DNA of 54,281 bases from CAZEAN01 sp964510225. GTDB lineage: Bacteria > Planctomycetota > Planctomycetia > Isosphaerales > Isosphaeraceae. The notes under the pieces were generated by a model. That model had not been told where the DNA came from, did not search any database, and worked only from the letters and a program-made list of their open reading frames with translations. Below, piece by piece: positions 8,167-16,672 of this stretch. The stretch lies in NCBI GenBank assembly GCA_964510225.1, contig CAZEAN010000029.1:1-54281 (forward strand), in the 5' to 3' direction. Numbering within the stretch: the stretch's first letter is position 1; each line of letters begins with the position of its first letter. Position numbers and translations under genes: made by a program.

Positions 8167-9744
8167 CTAGCCCAGACGATTGGAAGGAAGGTTCACTTCG
8201 ATCAGGTGGTCCTTCAATTCCTGGGCCGCGATCCGAGGTCGCTCTGCATGTTGGATTGCGCCGGAAACGGCGATCCGAGTGGCGCCTGCGGCGAGGGCTT
8301 GGCCAATGTTCTCTCGATTGATCCCGCCGATCGCAAACCATGGAAGCCCAGCATTATCGGCGGCGTGCTCGACGTAGTTGGTTCCAGCAAGCGAGTCGAA
8401 CTCCTTTGTCCCGCTCGTGAAGATCGGGCCGACTCCGAGATAGTTGGCACCGTCGGTGATCGCGGTGTCAAGCTGGGCGGGATCATGGGTCGAAACGCCG
8501 ATCAAGCGGTTCGGCCCGAGGATCCGACGGGCATCACGGACCCGGAGGTCCTCTTGACCCAGATGAACGCCATCGGCCGAGGCTAATCGCGCCAGGTCGG
8601 GGCGGTCATTAATTATGAAGAGGACGTTCGAAGCAGCGGTAATGAGACGAAGCTCACGTGCATGATGGAGAAACTGACGATCGCTGAGTGACTTTTCCCG
8701 GTACTGGATGATGTCAGCTCCACCCGCGATTGCCTCTTCCACAATCCAGATCAGATCGCCGAGAGTGGGCAATCCCCCAACCAAGAAGTAGAGATAGCGA
8801 TCTTGAAAATCTTGGTGAGATCGGAGACTAGCGCTTAGTTGTTTTTCTATCACGTAGAGATCGTATCGAAGACTCTCGAACCGTCCAGCGAGCCATCGAT
8901 CGTTGATCTTGGAATACTCTTCCAACGAGCGCAACGATTCGGCGACTCGTTTACAGTTGGCCACAATCACTGAACTGAGATCACCTCGGACCTGTTCATC
9001 AAACGCCACAATGTGGGTGCCAACATCGCCTGGGGTATCTCGGGCCGTCATCAAGAGGCCGGGGTCAATCCCTCGGATCGCTTCGGCAAACCGATGCCGG
9101 ATCGCCTTCAGTTTTCGGGTAATTGCTTGGTCGTCGAGGACAAACCGCACGTAATCCTCCACGACTCGGAGCCCTTCGCGGGCTCGATTCGCGGCGGCAT
9201 CGAGAATCCGGGCAACTTGGCCCTGTTCACCGAAATCGGCCAACACCGGGGGCGGAGTATCCTCGGTCGGCACGATCGGGTCTGAGGCAACCGGGAGATC
9301 GTCCAAGATCAAGGAAGTGATCGTTTGATCGTGAATCCCGGCCTCGCTTAGCTTCTCTGATGCGGGGCTTGGTACGCGCAAGAGACCGATTAGGAGATGC
9401 TCGGTCCCTACAGACAACGACCGGTTGATGGAACGGACGAACTGTGTGGCTTCCGCAAGAATTGAATGAAGTGCTTTGGAGAGTTGAGGATGGCCCTCAG
9501 TTGCTCCCTCGGAGCTTTCGATTTCGTACCCATCGAATTCGCTCCCATCGAATTTGTGGAGATCCGCCGATTCTTCAACCAAGAAACCCGCTTCGCTGAG
9601 GAGAACCGACGCCCGACATTCCGTCTCACTGAGGAGGGCATCGAACAAATCAATCGGATCGATGCTGTTGGATCCTCGCTGCGCTGCCAAGTGTCTTGAT
9701 CGAGCGAGGACCCGTGATGCGCCTTCGGTCTGACCCTCTCGCAT
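8167..9744 (-). CDS. thiE: Thiamine phosphate synthase with ThiD2 and N-terminal Clp-repeat domains (ClpN-ThiD2-ThiE fusion)
   Basis: A 525-residue three-domain protein. Residues about 316-515 are thiamine phosphate synthase (joins hydroxymethylpyrimidine diphosphate to thiazole phosphate): QYREK (347-351), NDRPDLA (379-385), GVHLGQEDL (392-400), GPIFTSGTK (439-447), AIGGI (471-475). Residues about 177-305 are a ThiD2 domain, with RILDAAANRAREGLRVVEDY and RFVLDD, proposed in the literature to be an alternative HMP-phosphate kinase. Residues about 1-150 resemble two Clp N-terminal repeats (RVLARSRHLAAQRGSNSIDP and SVGTEHLLIGLL). ThiD2-ThiE fusions are known; the Clp N module on top is unusual. 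ATG 9744 has GGAG five bases upstream. No other thiamine gene is adjacent. Confidence 0.9.
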   Translation of the reverse strand: MREGQTEGASRVLARSRHLAAQRGSNSIDPIDLFDALLSETECRASVLLSEAGFLVEESADLHKFDGSEFDGYEIESSEGATEGHPQLSKALHSILAEATQFVRSINRSLSVGTEHLLIGLLRVPSPASEKLSEAGIHDQTITSLILDDLPVASDPIVPTEDTPPPVLADFGEQGQVARILDAAANRAREGLRVVEDYVRFVLDDQAITRKLKAIRHRFAEAIRGIDPGLLMTARDTPGDVGTHIVAFDEQVRGDLSSVIVANCKRVAESLRSLEEYSKINDRWLAGRFESLRYDLYVIEKQLSASLRSHQDFQDRYLYFLVGGLPTLGDLIWIVEEAIAGGADIIQYREKSLSDRQFLHHARELRLITAASNVLFIINDRPDLARLASADGVHLGQEDLRVRDARRILGPNRLIGVSTHDPAQLDTAITDGANYLGVGPIFTSGTKEFDSLAGTNYVEHAADNAGLPWFAIGGINRENIGQALAAGATRIAVSGAIQHAERPRIAAQELKDHLIEVNLPSNRLG

Positions 9745-9894
9745 AGTGACTCCGTCTCAGACCCGTGGTGCCGACGATTGACTTTGGCTCGAACGGATCC
9801 CTTGGCTTGATTCCTCGATCCACTGAACCCATCATAAACAATTGGTGTACGTCCCTCGATTCCCGATCAACGATTACATTTCCGGAGGCATTCC

Positions 9895-10458
9895 ATGGCT
9901 CGATTCCTACTCGCTACTGCAATTTTCGTGATGTCGACAAGTGCTCTGTTCGGAGCGGAAGAGGATTGCGTGCTGTCCTACTCGGTTGACAACATCGATG
10001 GCAAGAAAGTCAAGCTCGAAGACTTTCAAGGCAAGGTCCTTCTGATCGTCAACACCGCGAGTGAGTGTGGGCTCACTCCGCAGTACGAAGGGCTTGAAGA
10101 ACTCTACAAGAAGTACAAGGATGACGGATTCGCAGTTCTTGCGTTCCCGGCAAATGAGTTCGGTGGGCAAGAGCCAGGGACGAACGCTGAGATTAAGGCA
10201 TTCTGCACGGGAACATACAACGTCACCTTCCCGATCTTCTCGAAGTCTGTGGTCAAGGGAGCTGGGATCAGCCCGCTCTATCAGTTCCTGACTAGCGAAG
10301 AGACCAACCCAAAATTTGCCGGTGATATCCGTTGGAACTTCACCAAGTTTTTGGTGAACCGAGATGGTGAAGTGATTGGACGTTTTGAGCCTGCCGTGAC
10401 TCCTGATGCCAACGAGTTGGTTGACGCCGTTAAGGAGGCGATCGCTGAGTCCAACTAA
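9895..10458 (+). CDS. Glutathione peroxidase family protein, secreted
   Basis: A 187-residue thiol peroxidase with an N-terminal signal peptide (cleavage probably after residue 20-21, SALFGAEED), so it likely acts outside the cytoplasm. The catalytic set is present: Cys58 in NTASECGLTPQY, Gln92 in FPANEFGGQEPG, and Trp147-Asn148 in RWNFTKFLV. A second Cys (Cys104, KAFCTGTYNV) is at the position used as resolving Cys in thioredoxin-dependent GPx proteins, so reduction by thioredoxin rather than glutathione is likely. GGAGG lies seven bases before the ATG. The stop codon lies inside the N-terminal extension of the downstream glycosylase frame, and a strong stem-loop follows at 10484-10514. Confidence 0.93.
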   Translation: MARFLLATAIFVMSTSALFGAEEDCVLSYSVDNIDGKKVKLEDFQGKVLLIVNTASECGLTPQYEGLEELYKKYKDDGFAVLAFPANEFGGQEPGTNAEIKAFCTGTYNVTFPIFSKSVVKGAGISPLYQFLTSEETNPKFAGDIRWNFTKFLVNRDGEVIGRFEPAVTPDANELVDAVKEAIAESN

Positions 10459-11122
10459 TCAGGAAAAGTCGGAACCAAGAGTAGACCCTTCCCTAGTCGA
10501 ACACGGGAAGGGTCGTTGGGGTCCTGCTTCAGAATATCTCGGACAGGTTGATGAGCGTTGGCTTCCGATTCTGAAACGCGTGGGCCGTTGTCAGTTGAAG
10601 CGACAACCGGACCGATTCACGACCATCGTCCGTGCGATCATCGGGCAGCAAATCTCGGCGAAGGCGGCCAAGTCGATTCATGCGCGGCTTTTGACGCTTC
10701 AAGGGCGCACGTACCATAACGCCGAAGCCCTGCAAATACTTGGGCTCGCAGGGATCCGATCAGCCGGACTCTCCGGTGTCAAGGCTGCTTATGTCCTCAA
10801 TCTTGCAGAGTCCGTCATCAGTGGACAACTTCGGCTCAGTAAAATTGGGCGTCTCCCTGATGACCAGATCATCGCCCAGCTCACACAAGTCAAGGGGATC
10901 GGTCGTTGGACGGCCGAAATGTTCTTGGTCTTTGCGTTGAATCGCCCCGATGTTTGGGCGGTCGGTGACCTTGGGATCAGGGTTGGCATCAGAGATTTTT
11001 ACGACCTTGATGAAGTGCCCGGTGAGAAGGTCTGTCATGAACTCGCTGAACCATGGCGACCCTATCGAACCATCGCTATGTGGTACCTCTGGCGGCTCAT
11101 CGATAATCCGAACAATCCTTGA
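10406..11122 (+). CDS. DNA-3-methyladenine glycosylase II (AlkA-type HhH-GPD)
   Basis: Base-excision-repair glycosylase of the helix-hairpin-helix GPD superfamily that removes alkylated purines. The fold is marked by FTTIVRAIIGQQISAKAA, the HhH motif LTQVKGIGRWTAEMFLVF and the catalytic Asp in VWAVGDLGIR. Length (238 residues as drawn) is slightly long. The start is uncertain: ATG 10406 overlaps glutathione peroxidase by 53 bases, and no ATG, GTG or TTG occurs between 10424 and the conserved ERWLPILKRVG segment. A strong AAGGAGG (10432-10438) sits inside the overlap, six bases before an in-frame CTG at 10445, so a non-standard start there is possible. Cytoplasmic. Confidence 0.85.
   Translation: MPTSWLTPLRRRSLSPTNQEKSEPRVDPSLVEHGKGRWGPASEYLGQVDERWLPILKRVGRCQLKRQPDRFTTIVRAIIGQQISAKAAKSIHARLLTLQGRTYHNAEALQILGLAGIRSAGLSGVKAAYVLNLAESVISGQLRLSKIGRLPDDQIIAQLTQVKGIGRWTAEMFLVFALNRPDVWAVGDLGIRVGIRDFYDLDEVPGEKVCHELAEPWRPYRTIAMWYLWRLIDNPNNP
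10484..10514 (+). terminator. 10-bp perfect stem-loop just after the glutathione peroxidase gene
   Basis: GACCCTTCCC (10484-10493) and GGGAAGGGTC (10505-10514) pair perfectly around an 11-base loop, 25 bases past the peroxidase stop. There is no T tract, so as a terminator it would be imperfect, and it lies within the apparent coding region of the glycosylase. It could instead modulate translation of the glycosylase by folding around its early codons. Confidence 0.4.
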
Positions 11123-11151
11123 AGCGTTGATTTAATGGGAGAGGTGCGGTC

Positions 11152-11655
11152 ATGATGTTAATACTGATGACGGCGATGATGCTCTCTGGCCCATTGGTTC
11201 CTCATCTCTCCGATCCGCCAACCCAATTGGACCATCGATTCCGTCCCGCCGCTGATCAGAATGGGATCCTGACCTTACCCGCGTCGAAAGCGAGTTGTCT
11301 GGGCGACCGGCTCCACTACGACAGCGAACTGGATGCGATCGTCGAGTGGGTGACGGTTGATGAACGACTCCGCTGGGAATTCACGCTCAACGACCCCGGC
11401 CGATACCTGATCTTGATCGAGTACAGCGCGCCGATCAACCGCGGCGGTTCCCGCTTCCAAGTGGTTCACGACGAGGTCCGGAAAGAAGGACAAGTGCATT
11501 CCACCGGTCGGGCTTCGCGGTATTTCCCCCAGCCTTTGAAGGGGCCGCTTGATCTAGATGACGGTTTCAACCAGCTCGAACTCCACCCTATCACCGCGCC
11601 TCATGGTTTTGTGATGAACCTGAAGCGTATTCGACTCATTCCCGCCAACGACTAA
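11152..11655 (+). CDS. Small secreted protein resembling the C-terminal galactose-binding-like domain of fucosidases
   Basis: A 167-residue product with a short hydrophobic N-terminus (signal peptide, about residues 1-17). The rest resembles the carbohydrate-binding-like beta domain often appended to alpha-L-fucosidases and similar hydrolases: LTLPASKASCLGDRLHYDSE, DAIVEWVTVDERLRWEFTL, PGRYLILIEYSAP, STGRASRYF, and the closing FVMNLKRIRLIP. No catalytic domain is attached. GGAGAGG precedes ATG 11152 at seven bases. It sits 29 bases after alkA and 13 bases before the D-aminoacylase gene, so it may be co-transcribed. Function is inferred from fold only. Confidence 0.6.
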   Translation: MMLILMTAMMLSGPLVPHLSDPPTQLDHRFRPAADQNGILTLPASKASCLGDRLHYDSELDAIVEWVTVDERLRWEFTLNDPGRYLILIEYSAPINRGGSRFQVVHDEVRKEGQVHSTGRASRYFPQPLKGPLDLDDGFNQLELHPITAPHGFVMNLKRIRLIPAND

Positions 11656-11668
11656 GCGATCAACCAAC

Positions 11669-13231
11669 ATGCAGTTCGATCTCATCATCCGGAACGGCCA
11701 AGTGCTTGATGGTACCGGAGGACCTCCGTTTCGTGCCGATCTTGGATTGCTCGACACGACGATCGCCGAAGTTGGACGGTTGGAAGGTGCGTCTGCACGC
11801 GAAGTGATCGACGCTAAAGGGCTCTACGTCGCACCGGGATTCATCGATGCACATGTGCACGGTGATCTCATGCTTTTGGCGGATCCCGTCCACCTTCCGG
11901 CGCTCCGGCAGGGCGTGACGACCTACATTATTGGCCAAGACGGGGTTTCGGTCGCACCTGCTTCGCCAACCACACTTGACTATATGAGGCGCTACACCCA
12001 CGGATTCAACGGGAATCCAGAGGGGCTTGCGTATGATTGGAAGACGATCGGTGATTACTTGAGTCGATTCGACCGGACTACGGCGCTCAATATTGCTTAC
12101 CTGATTCCAAACGGAAACGTTCGGATGGAGGTTATGGGACTCGATCCGAGGCCCGCCACTGACGATGAACTTCTCGCGATGCGGCGGCTCGTTTGTGAAG
12201 GGATGGAAGCCGGTGCAGTCGGGATCTCCAGCGGGATGGACTACATCCCGAGCCTCTACGCAGACGTCCGTGAGATGACGGCGCTTTGTCGCGAAATTGC
12301 CGAGCTTAACGGTGTTTATGTCTCTCATATCCGAGGATATGGACCTAATGCACCCCGTGGAGTCACGGAACTCGCTGAGGTTGGTCGGCAATCCGGGAGT
12401 GCGGTTCATATCTCGCACTACAACGGATACGCTGATCTTTTGCTGAGCCTCGTCGATCGGGAACGAGCCTCGGGAGTCGACCTGACGTTCGATAGTTACC
12501 CCTACCTCGTCGGAAGCACAATTCTGGGGATGGTCGCGCTGCCGTCTTGGGTTCAGGAGGGCGGAATCGAGCCGACGCTGAAACGGCTCGGGGATCCCGA
12601 GATTCGGAGGCAGCTCCATAATGAGTGGTTCCAAAGCGAGATGCCGTTCGCCTTGGATTCGATGACGATCACGATGGTCGCCAATCCGGATGATCGCTGG
12701 GCAGAAGGAATGAACCTCGTCGAAGCGGCCGATCAGGCCAGCCAGGCGCCGGGTGACTTTGTCTGTGAGCTGCTGCTCCGCTCGGGGATGGCGATAGGTA
12801 TTTTCGGGGCACGATCCGGTGATCGGACCGAAGAAGACATTCGCGCGATCATGAGACACCCGGCTCACATGGCGGGCTCAGACGGAATCTACTGCGGAAG
12901 CTCTCCCCATCCAAGAGGGTGGGGGGCCTTTGCCCGTTATCTTGGCAGGCACACTCGCGAACTCAAAGACTATGAATGGGGAGAGGCGATCGTCCACCTC
13001 TCCTCGCACGCGGCCCGACGCTATCGATTGACTGATCGAGGATTGATCCGTCCTGGCTTTGCTGCAGATCTTGCGATCTTTGATCCATCAACTGTCATTG
13101 ATCGATCAACTTACGAATCGGGACGCCAATTTGCTAATGGAATCCGGCATGTCTTAGTCAATGGAACCGTCGTCTTGGCCGAGGGGGAACCGACTGGTGC
13201 GACCCCGGGCCGCGCATTGCGACGAGGTTGA
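11669..13231 (+). CDS. N-acyl-D-amino-acid deacylase (D-aminoacylase) family amidohydrolase
   Basis: A 520-residue member of the amidohydrolase superfamily that typically removes N-acyl groups from D-amino acids. It opens with FDLIIRNGQVLDGTGGPPF and the metal-binding APGFIDAHVHGD (His62, His64). Downstream are GISSGMDYIPS, YVSHIRGYG, VHISHYNGY, DLTFDSYPYLVG and MAGSDGIYCG, in the order expected of the family. The C-terminus LIRPGFAADLAIFDP is the usual amidohydrolase beta-sandwich return. Cytoplasmic (no signal peptide). It is followed after 151 bases by an MFS transporter, which may import its substrate. Confidence 0.92.
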   Translation: MQFDLIIRNGQVLDGTGGPPFRADLGLLDTTIAEVGRLEGASAREVIDAKGLYVAPGFIDAHVHGDLMLLADPVHLPALRQGVTTYIIGQDGVSVAPASPTTLDYMRRYTHGFNGNPEGLAYDWKTIGDYLSRFDRTTALNIAYLIPNGNVRMEVMGLDPRPATDDELLAMRRLVCEGMEAGAVGISSGMDYIPSLYADVREMTALCREIAELNGVYVSHIRGYGPNAPRGVTELAEVGRQSGSAVHISHYNGYADLLLSLVDRERASGVDLTFDSYPYLVGSTILGMVALPSWVQEGGIEPTLKRLGDPEIRRQLHNEWFQSEMPFALDSMTITMVANPDDRWAEGMNLVEAADQASQAPGDFVCELLLRSGMAIGIFGARSGDRTEEDIRAIMRHPAHMAGSDGIYCGSSPHPRGWGAFARYLGRHTRELKDYEWGEAIVHLSSHAARRYRLTDRGLIRPGFAADLAIFDPSTVIDRSTYESGRQFANGIRHVLVNGTVVLAEGEPTGATPGRALRRG

Positions 13232-13382
13232 GCAGCGCGAGCCTGGTCATGATCGGGGCTCGATTTCTCTAAGCAGTGACTTGCGGCGCGGGGTTGAACC
13301 TGGTGCTATCAGGCATTCGTCGATTGCTTGACGATTCCATCAACCAGGCTCCATCCCCAGAATTCCATCGAGGCAGTGCGGC

Positions 13383-15014
13383 ATGTCATTGGACCAAGCA
13401 TCGAACGCCAAGAATGGCACAAGTGCAGATCAGAAAAAGCCGTGGTATGACGGTTTGACTGGCTATCATTGGTTTGTGTTAGCGGTCGCGTCGCTTGGTT
13501 GGCTCTTCGACACCATGGATCAACAGCTCTTCAATCTGGCCCGCAAGCCAGCGATCCAAGAGCTCTTGGGAGAAGGGGCTTCTCAAACACTCGTCGATGT
13601 CTGGGCGCCATGGATGACATCGATCTTTATCGTGGGTTGGGCGACCGGTGGCATCATCTTCGGGATTCTCGGTGACAAGATTGGCCGAGCAAAGACGATG
13701 CTATTCACGATCCTGGTTTATTCGCTCTGTACAGGTCTGAATGCGTTTTCGCAGACGATCTGGGACTTCGCGTTCTTCCGATTTCTCACTGGCCTTGGAG
13801 TTGGCGGTGAGTTCGCCGTTGGTGTAGCCCTCGTCGCAGAGGTGATGCCTGAGCATGCCCGGGCCCGAGCCCTTGGACTGCTTCAAGCTCTCTCTGCGGT
13901 AGGGAACATGACGGCCGCGATGATCGGGATCACGCTGGGGCTTAGTGAAGATACCGGCGTTAGTTCATGGCGAATTATGTTTATTATTGGCACATTACCT
14001 GCATTTCTCGCGATCGTCATTCGGGCCCGGCTCAAAGAGCCAGAGCGCTGGCAGAACATTAGTCATGAGTCTAGCCCAGAACAAGGAGAAGTCTTGGAAT
14101 CTGCCAAGAATGAGACGGGCGAAACCAAGAGTACGACCAAGAGCCTCGGCTCGATCCAAGAACTATTCGGAACACCACGATGGCGCAAAAACACCATCAT
14201 CGGAATGTTGCTTGCATTCTCAGGTGTTGTAGGTCTCTGGGGTATTGGCTTCTTTAGTTTTGATTTGATCCGAAACATCTTTCGGAGTAGTGCGATCGAG
14301 ATGGCAGTTGCAGAAGGATACGGAGAAGAACAAGTGCCTCTGTTTGATGAGCAGATAAGCAATGGAACACTTCAGGTTGTCGCGAAGAAAGAACAGATAC
14401 CCGATCCTCTGCCGGAAGGCACCGATTACATCGTCGCGTGGTCCGAGGACGACGCAAAACTTGAGTTCATTGCAAGAGATGACGAGGTCAAGAGTTACGT
14501 TGGCCGGAAGCTTACACTCTGGACAGGGCTCACGTCGCTTGTCCAGAACCTCGGCGCATTTCTCGGAATTTACTCTTTTAGCCTGATCACGGGTGTGATC
14601 GGTCGGCGTCTCTCCTTCCTGATCGCTTTTATCCTCGCGTTGATTTCAACCGCCTTTACCTTCTTCTTCCTCGGAAGAATCACGGGCTTTTGGGATATTT
14701 ACTGGATGATCCCGATCATGGGATTCTGTCAACTCTCTTTGTTTGGGGGCTATGCCATTTACTTCCCTGAGCTATTCCCGACACGACTTCGGAGCACGGG
14801 AACTAGCTTTTGTTACAACGTCGGCCGATTGGTCGCGGCGACCGGCCCGGTGGCACTCGGCGTTTTGAACGGGGTAGTTTATGCGGACTTCGCCGAAATC
14901 GATGGTGCCTTACCGTACCGTTACTCCGGCGTCACGATGTGTGCCGCCTTCTTGATCGGGATCATCGTCTTGCCGTTCGCGCCTGAGACCAAAGATCAAC
15001 CGTTGCCGGAGTAA
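13383..15014 (+). CDS. MFS transporter (sugar/aromatic-acid porter type) with an internal soluble insertion
   Basis: A 543-residue major facilitator with about twelve membrane helices. The hallmark loop motif GDKIGRAKTM is at residues 97-106, and FLTGLGVGGEFAVG follows in the first half. Between TM6 and TM7 is a charged loop (about 220-268), as usual. Unusually there is a further acidic, soluble stretch of roughly 75 residues (about 302-377, from SSAIEMAVAEGYGEEQ to DDEVKSYVGRK) between two helices of the C-terminal half, where most MFS proteins have a short loop. Substrate is unknown; adjacency to the D-aminoacylase suggests an amino-acid derivative. Confidence 0.88.
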   Translation: MSLDQASNAKNGTSADQKKPWYDGLTGYHWFVLAVASLGWLFDTMDQQLFNLARKPAIQELLGEGASQTLVDVWAPWMTSIFIVGWATGGIIFGILGDKIGRAKTMLFTILVYSLCTGLNAFSQTIWDFAFFRFLTGLGVGGEFAVGVALVAEVMPEHARARALGLLQALSAVGNMTAAMIGITLGLSEDTGVSSWRIMFIIGTLPAFLAIVIRARLKEPERWQNISHESSPEQGEVLESAKNETGETKSTTKSLGSIQELFGTPRWRKNTIIGMLLAFSGVVGLWGIGFFSFDLIRNIFRSSAIEMAVAEGYGEEQVPLFDEQISNGTLQVVAKKEQIPDPLPEGTDYIVAWSEDDAKLEFIARDDEVKSYVGRKLTLWTGLTSLVQNLGAFLGIYSFSLITGVIGRRLSFLIAFILALISTAFTFFFLGRITGFWDIYWMIPIMGFCQLSLFGGYAIYFPELFPTRLRSTGTSFCYNVGRLVAATGPVALGVLNGVVYADFAEIDGALPYRYSGVTMCAAFLIGIIVLPFAPETKDQPLPE

Positions 15015-15044
15015 CGTAGGTCAGTCGATTTGATTGATGGAGAG

Positions 15045-15087
15045 AGACGATCGATGATCAGGCAGGTGCCTCGGTTGTCGATCGTCT
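15045..15087. terminator. Bidirectional terminator-like inverted repeat between convergent genes
   Basis: AGACGATCGA (15045-15054) and TCGATCGTCT (15078-15087) are a perfect 10-bp inverted repeat enclosing a smaller AGGCA-GG-TGCCT hairpin. It lies between the MFS stop (15014) and the last codons of the opposing DUF418 gene, as expected of a shared terminator, though no T tract is present on either strand. Confidence 0.4.
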
Positions 15088-16443
15088 GATCGGTTGGATC
15101 CGCCAATAGGTGAGCGATCGCCAGAGCCACTCAGCGGGTCCAAAGCGGAAGCTCGAGAGCCATCGTGGGCTGTACCAAAGCTGGAGTCCCCAGATCGAGA
15201 CGACGACTAACCATAGCCCAACTCGATCGACTGTTCCGAACAGATTGAAACCATACCCGTAGAAAAGTGTTGTCGCTATGAGAGTCTGCATCAGATAGTT
15301 TGTTAATGCCATCCGACCTACTGCTGCGAGCCTTCGCGAAAGCCAGCCGAGTGCGTGCTTCTTCCAGAGCAAGATTAAGACACTTGCATGTCCGAGTGCC
15401 ACCGGTACCATCCCGAAGGAAACAAGGAGTCCACCCTGGGTGAACGCCGTCAACGCATCGAAGTCAGATGACCATTGAAGGCATGCTCCCGCAATCGTCA
15501 GTGGTAGGCCAATACCGTAGCACCAGCACGCTGTTTTGAGATAGGTTGAAAGTGAGCATTCTCCTGTGAGGAAGCCGTTCCTGACTAATGCAATGCCGAG
15601 CAACATCCGACCACTGACTCCCCAGAACAACATTATTGGGATGGCGACGAGCTGGCTCATTAGGGTTTCAAGGGCGCGATGAGGCAGGATCTCAAGATAC
15701 CCACCTCGAAATGCTTTAACCTGTTCCTGGAATTGCTCTGGTCTAGGGTCAAAGTTGGCACGCGCTCCTTCCCAAGATTCGAGTATTCCTTCTTGCATCG
15801 GGGTCAACTCACCGCCGGATTCTTGAATTGCTCCGGCTTCTGTCGCAATCGATCGCATCCAGCCCATCATCGCTCCTAGACCAGCCATTGTCAGACAACT
15901 AATGGTGATCAAAATAACTGCAAGGATGACGAGCGTTTTGATGCTTCGGTTGCGGAAGAGAAAGAGAAAGGCACCACAGACAGCATAAGTCACTAAAATA
16001 TCACCAGACCAGAATAAATAGCCATGAATCAATCCAATGACTAATAGCCAGAAAACCCTTCGGTAATAAAGGCCAGTATATTTCCTGCCAACAGCTTGAA
16101 TCCTCTGGGCTTGGAGTGCGAAGCCAGCACCAAAGAGGATTGAAAAGAGACTCATCATCTTGCCCGAGAAGATGAGGGTGTTGAACGACCAGGAGATTCG
16201 ATTCCCGAGGCCATCCCCCCCGCTGTATTGCGGCGTCTCGTAACCCAGGAAGGGCCATCCGAAGCTGACGATATTCATCGCCAGAATCCCGAGTAAAGCG
16301 AACCCTCGTAAGATGTCTAGGATCACGATCCGTTGATTCTGGGATACCGGCGCTGCATTGGCCGGGCTCGATGTTTCGACTTCCTTGTTGGTCAACTCGT
16401 CATGAGTGAGGGCTTCGGTAGATTCGTTTTCTTGCGTTGCCAT
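15058..16443 (-). CDS. DUF418 domain-containing integral membrane protein
   Basis: A 461-residue membrane protein of the DUF418 family (YeiB-like). Visible family features are the RIVILDILRGFALLGILAMN start of the first helix (about residues 36-55), LIFSGKMMSLFSILFGAGFA, and the C-terminal RLAAVGRMALTNYLMQT followed by the DUF418 tail ending with SSFRFGPAEWLWRSLTY. About ten membrane helices are predicted by eye. The family is thought to be transport-related, without a proven substrate. ATG 16443 is chosen because GAGGT precedes it by eight bases and the upstream in-frame extension lacks family features. A hydrophilic N-terminal tail of about 35 residues rich in Glu/Thr precedes the first helix. 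Confidence 0.9.
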   Translation of the reverse strand: MATQENESTEALTHDELTNKEVETSSPANAAPVSQNQRIVILDILRGFALLGILAMNIVSFGWPFLGYETPQYSGGDGLGNRISWSFNTLIFSGKMMSLFSILFGAGFALQAQRIQAVGRKYTGLYYRRVFWLLVIGLIHGYLFWSGDILVTYAVCGAFLFLFRNRSIKTLVILAVILITISCLTMAGLGAMMGWMRSIATEAGAIQESGGELTPMQEGILESWEGARANFDPRPEQFQEQVKAFRGGYLEILPHRALETLMSQLVAIPIMLFWGVSGRMLLGIALVRNGFLTGECSLSTYLKTACWCYGIGLPLTIAGACLQWSSDFDALTAFTQGGLLVSFGMVPVALGHASVLILLWKKHALGWLSRRLAAVGRMALTNYLMQTLIATTLFYGYGFNLFGTVDRVGLWLVVVSIWGLQLWYSPRWLSSFRFGPAEWLWRSLTYWRIQPIRRSTTEAPA

Positions 16444-16672
16444 TGGGGCAGACCTCACAATGAAATCCGAGCAGATGATTCGCGCGGCGACCAAGGTTGG
16501 TGATGAGAATAGTTTCGTTTCGCGTCTCGATTTATTCTTGATCGGGACAGCTTCAATCAATCGAAGACATCGCAGGCTCACCACGTACCTGAGTCGAGCG
16601 CCCGACCCTAGTGGTTTCTGGTCATTCCCGGAATGCTCAACGAACAAACCCGCCTTGTTCCGGTCTCAAGGA

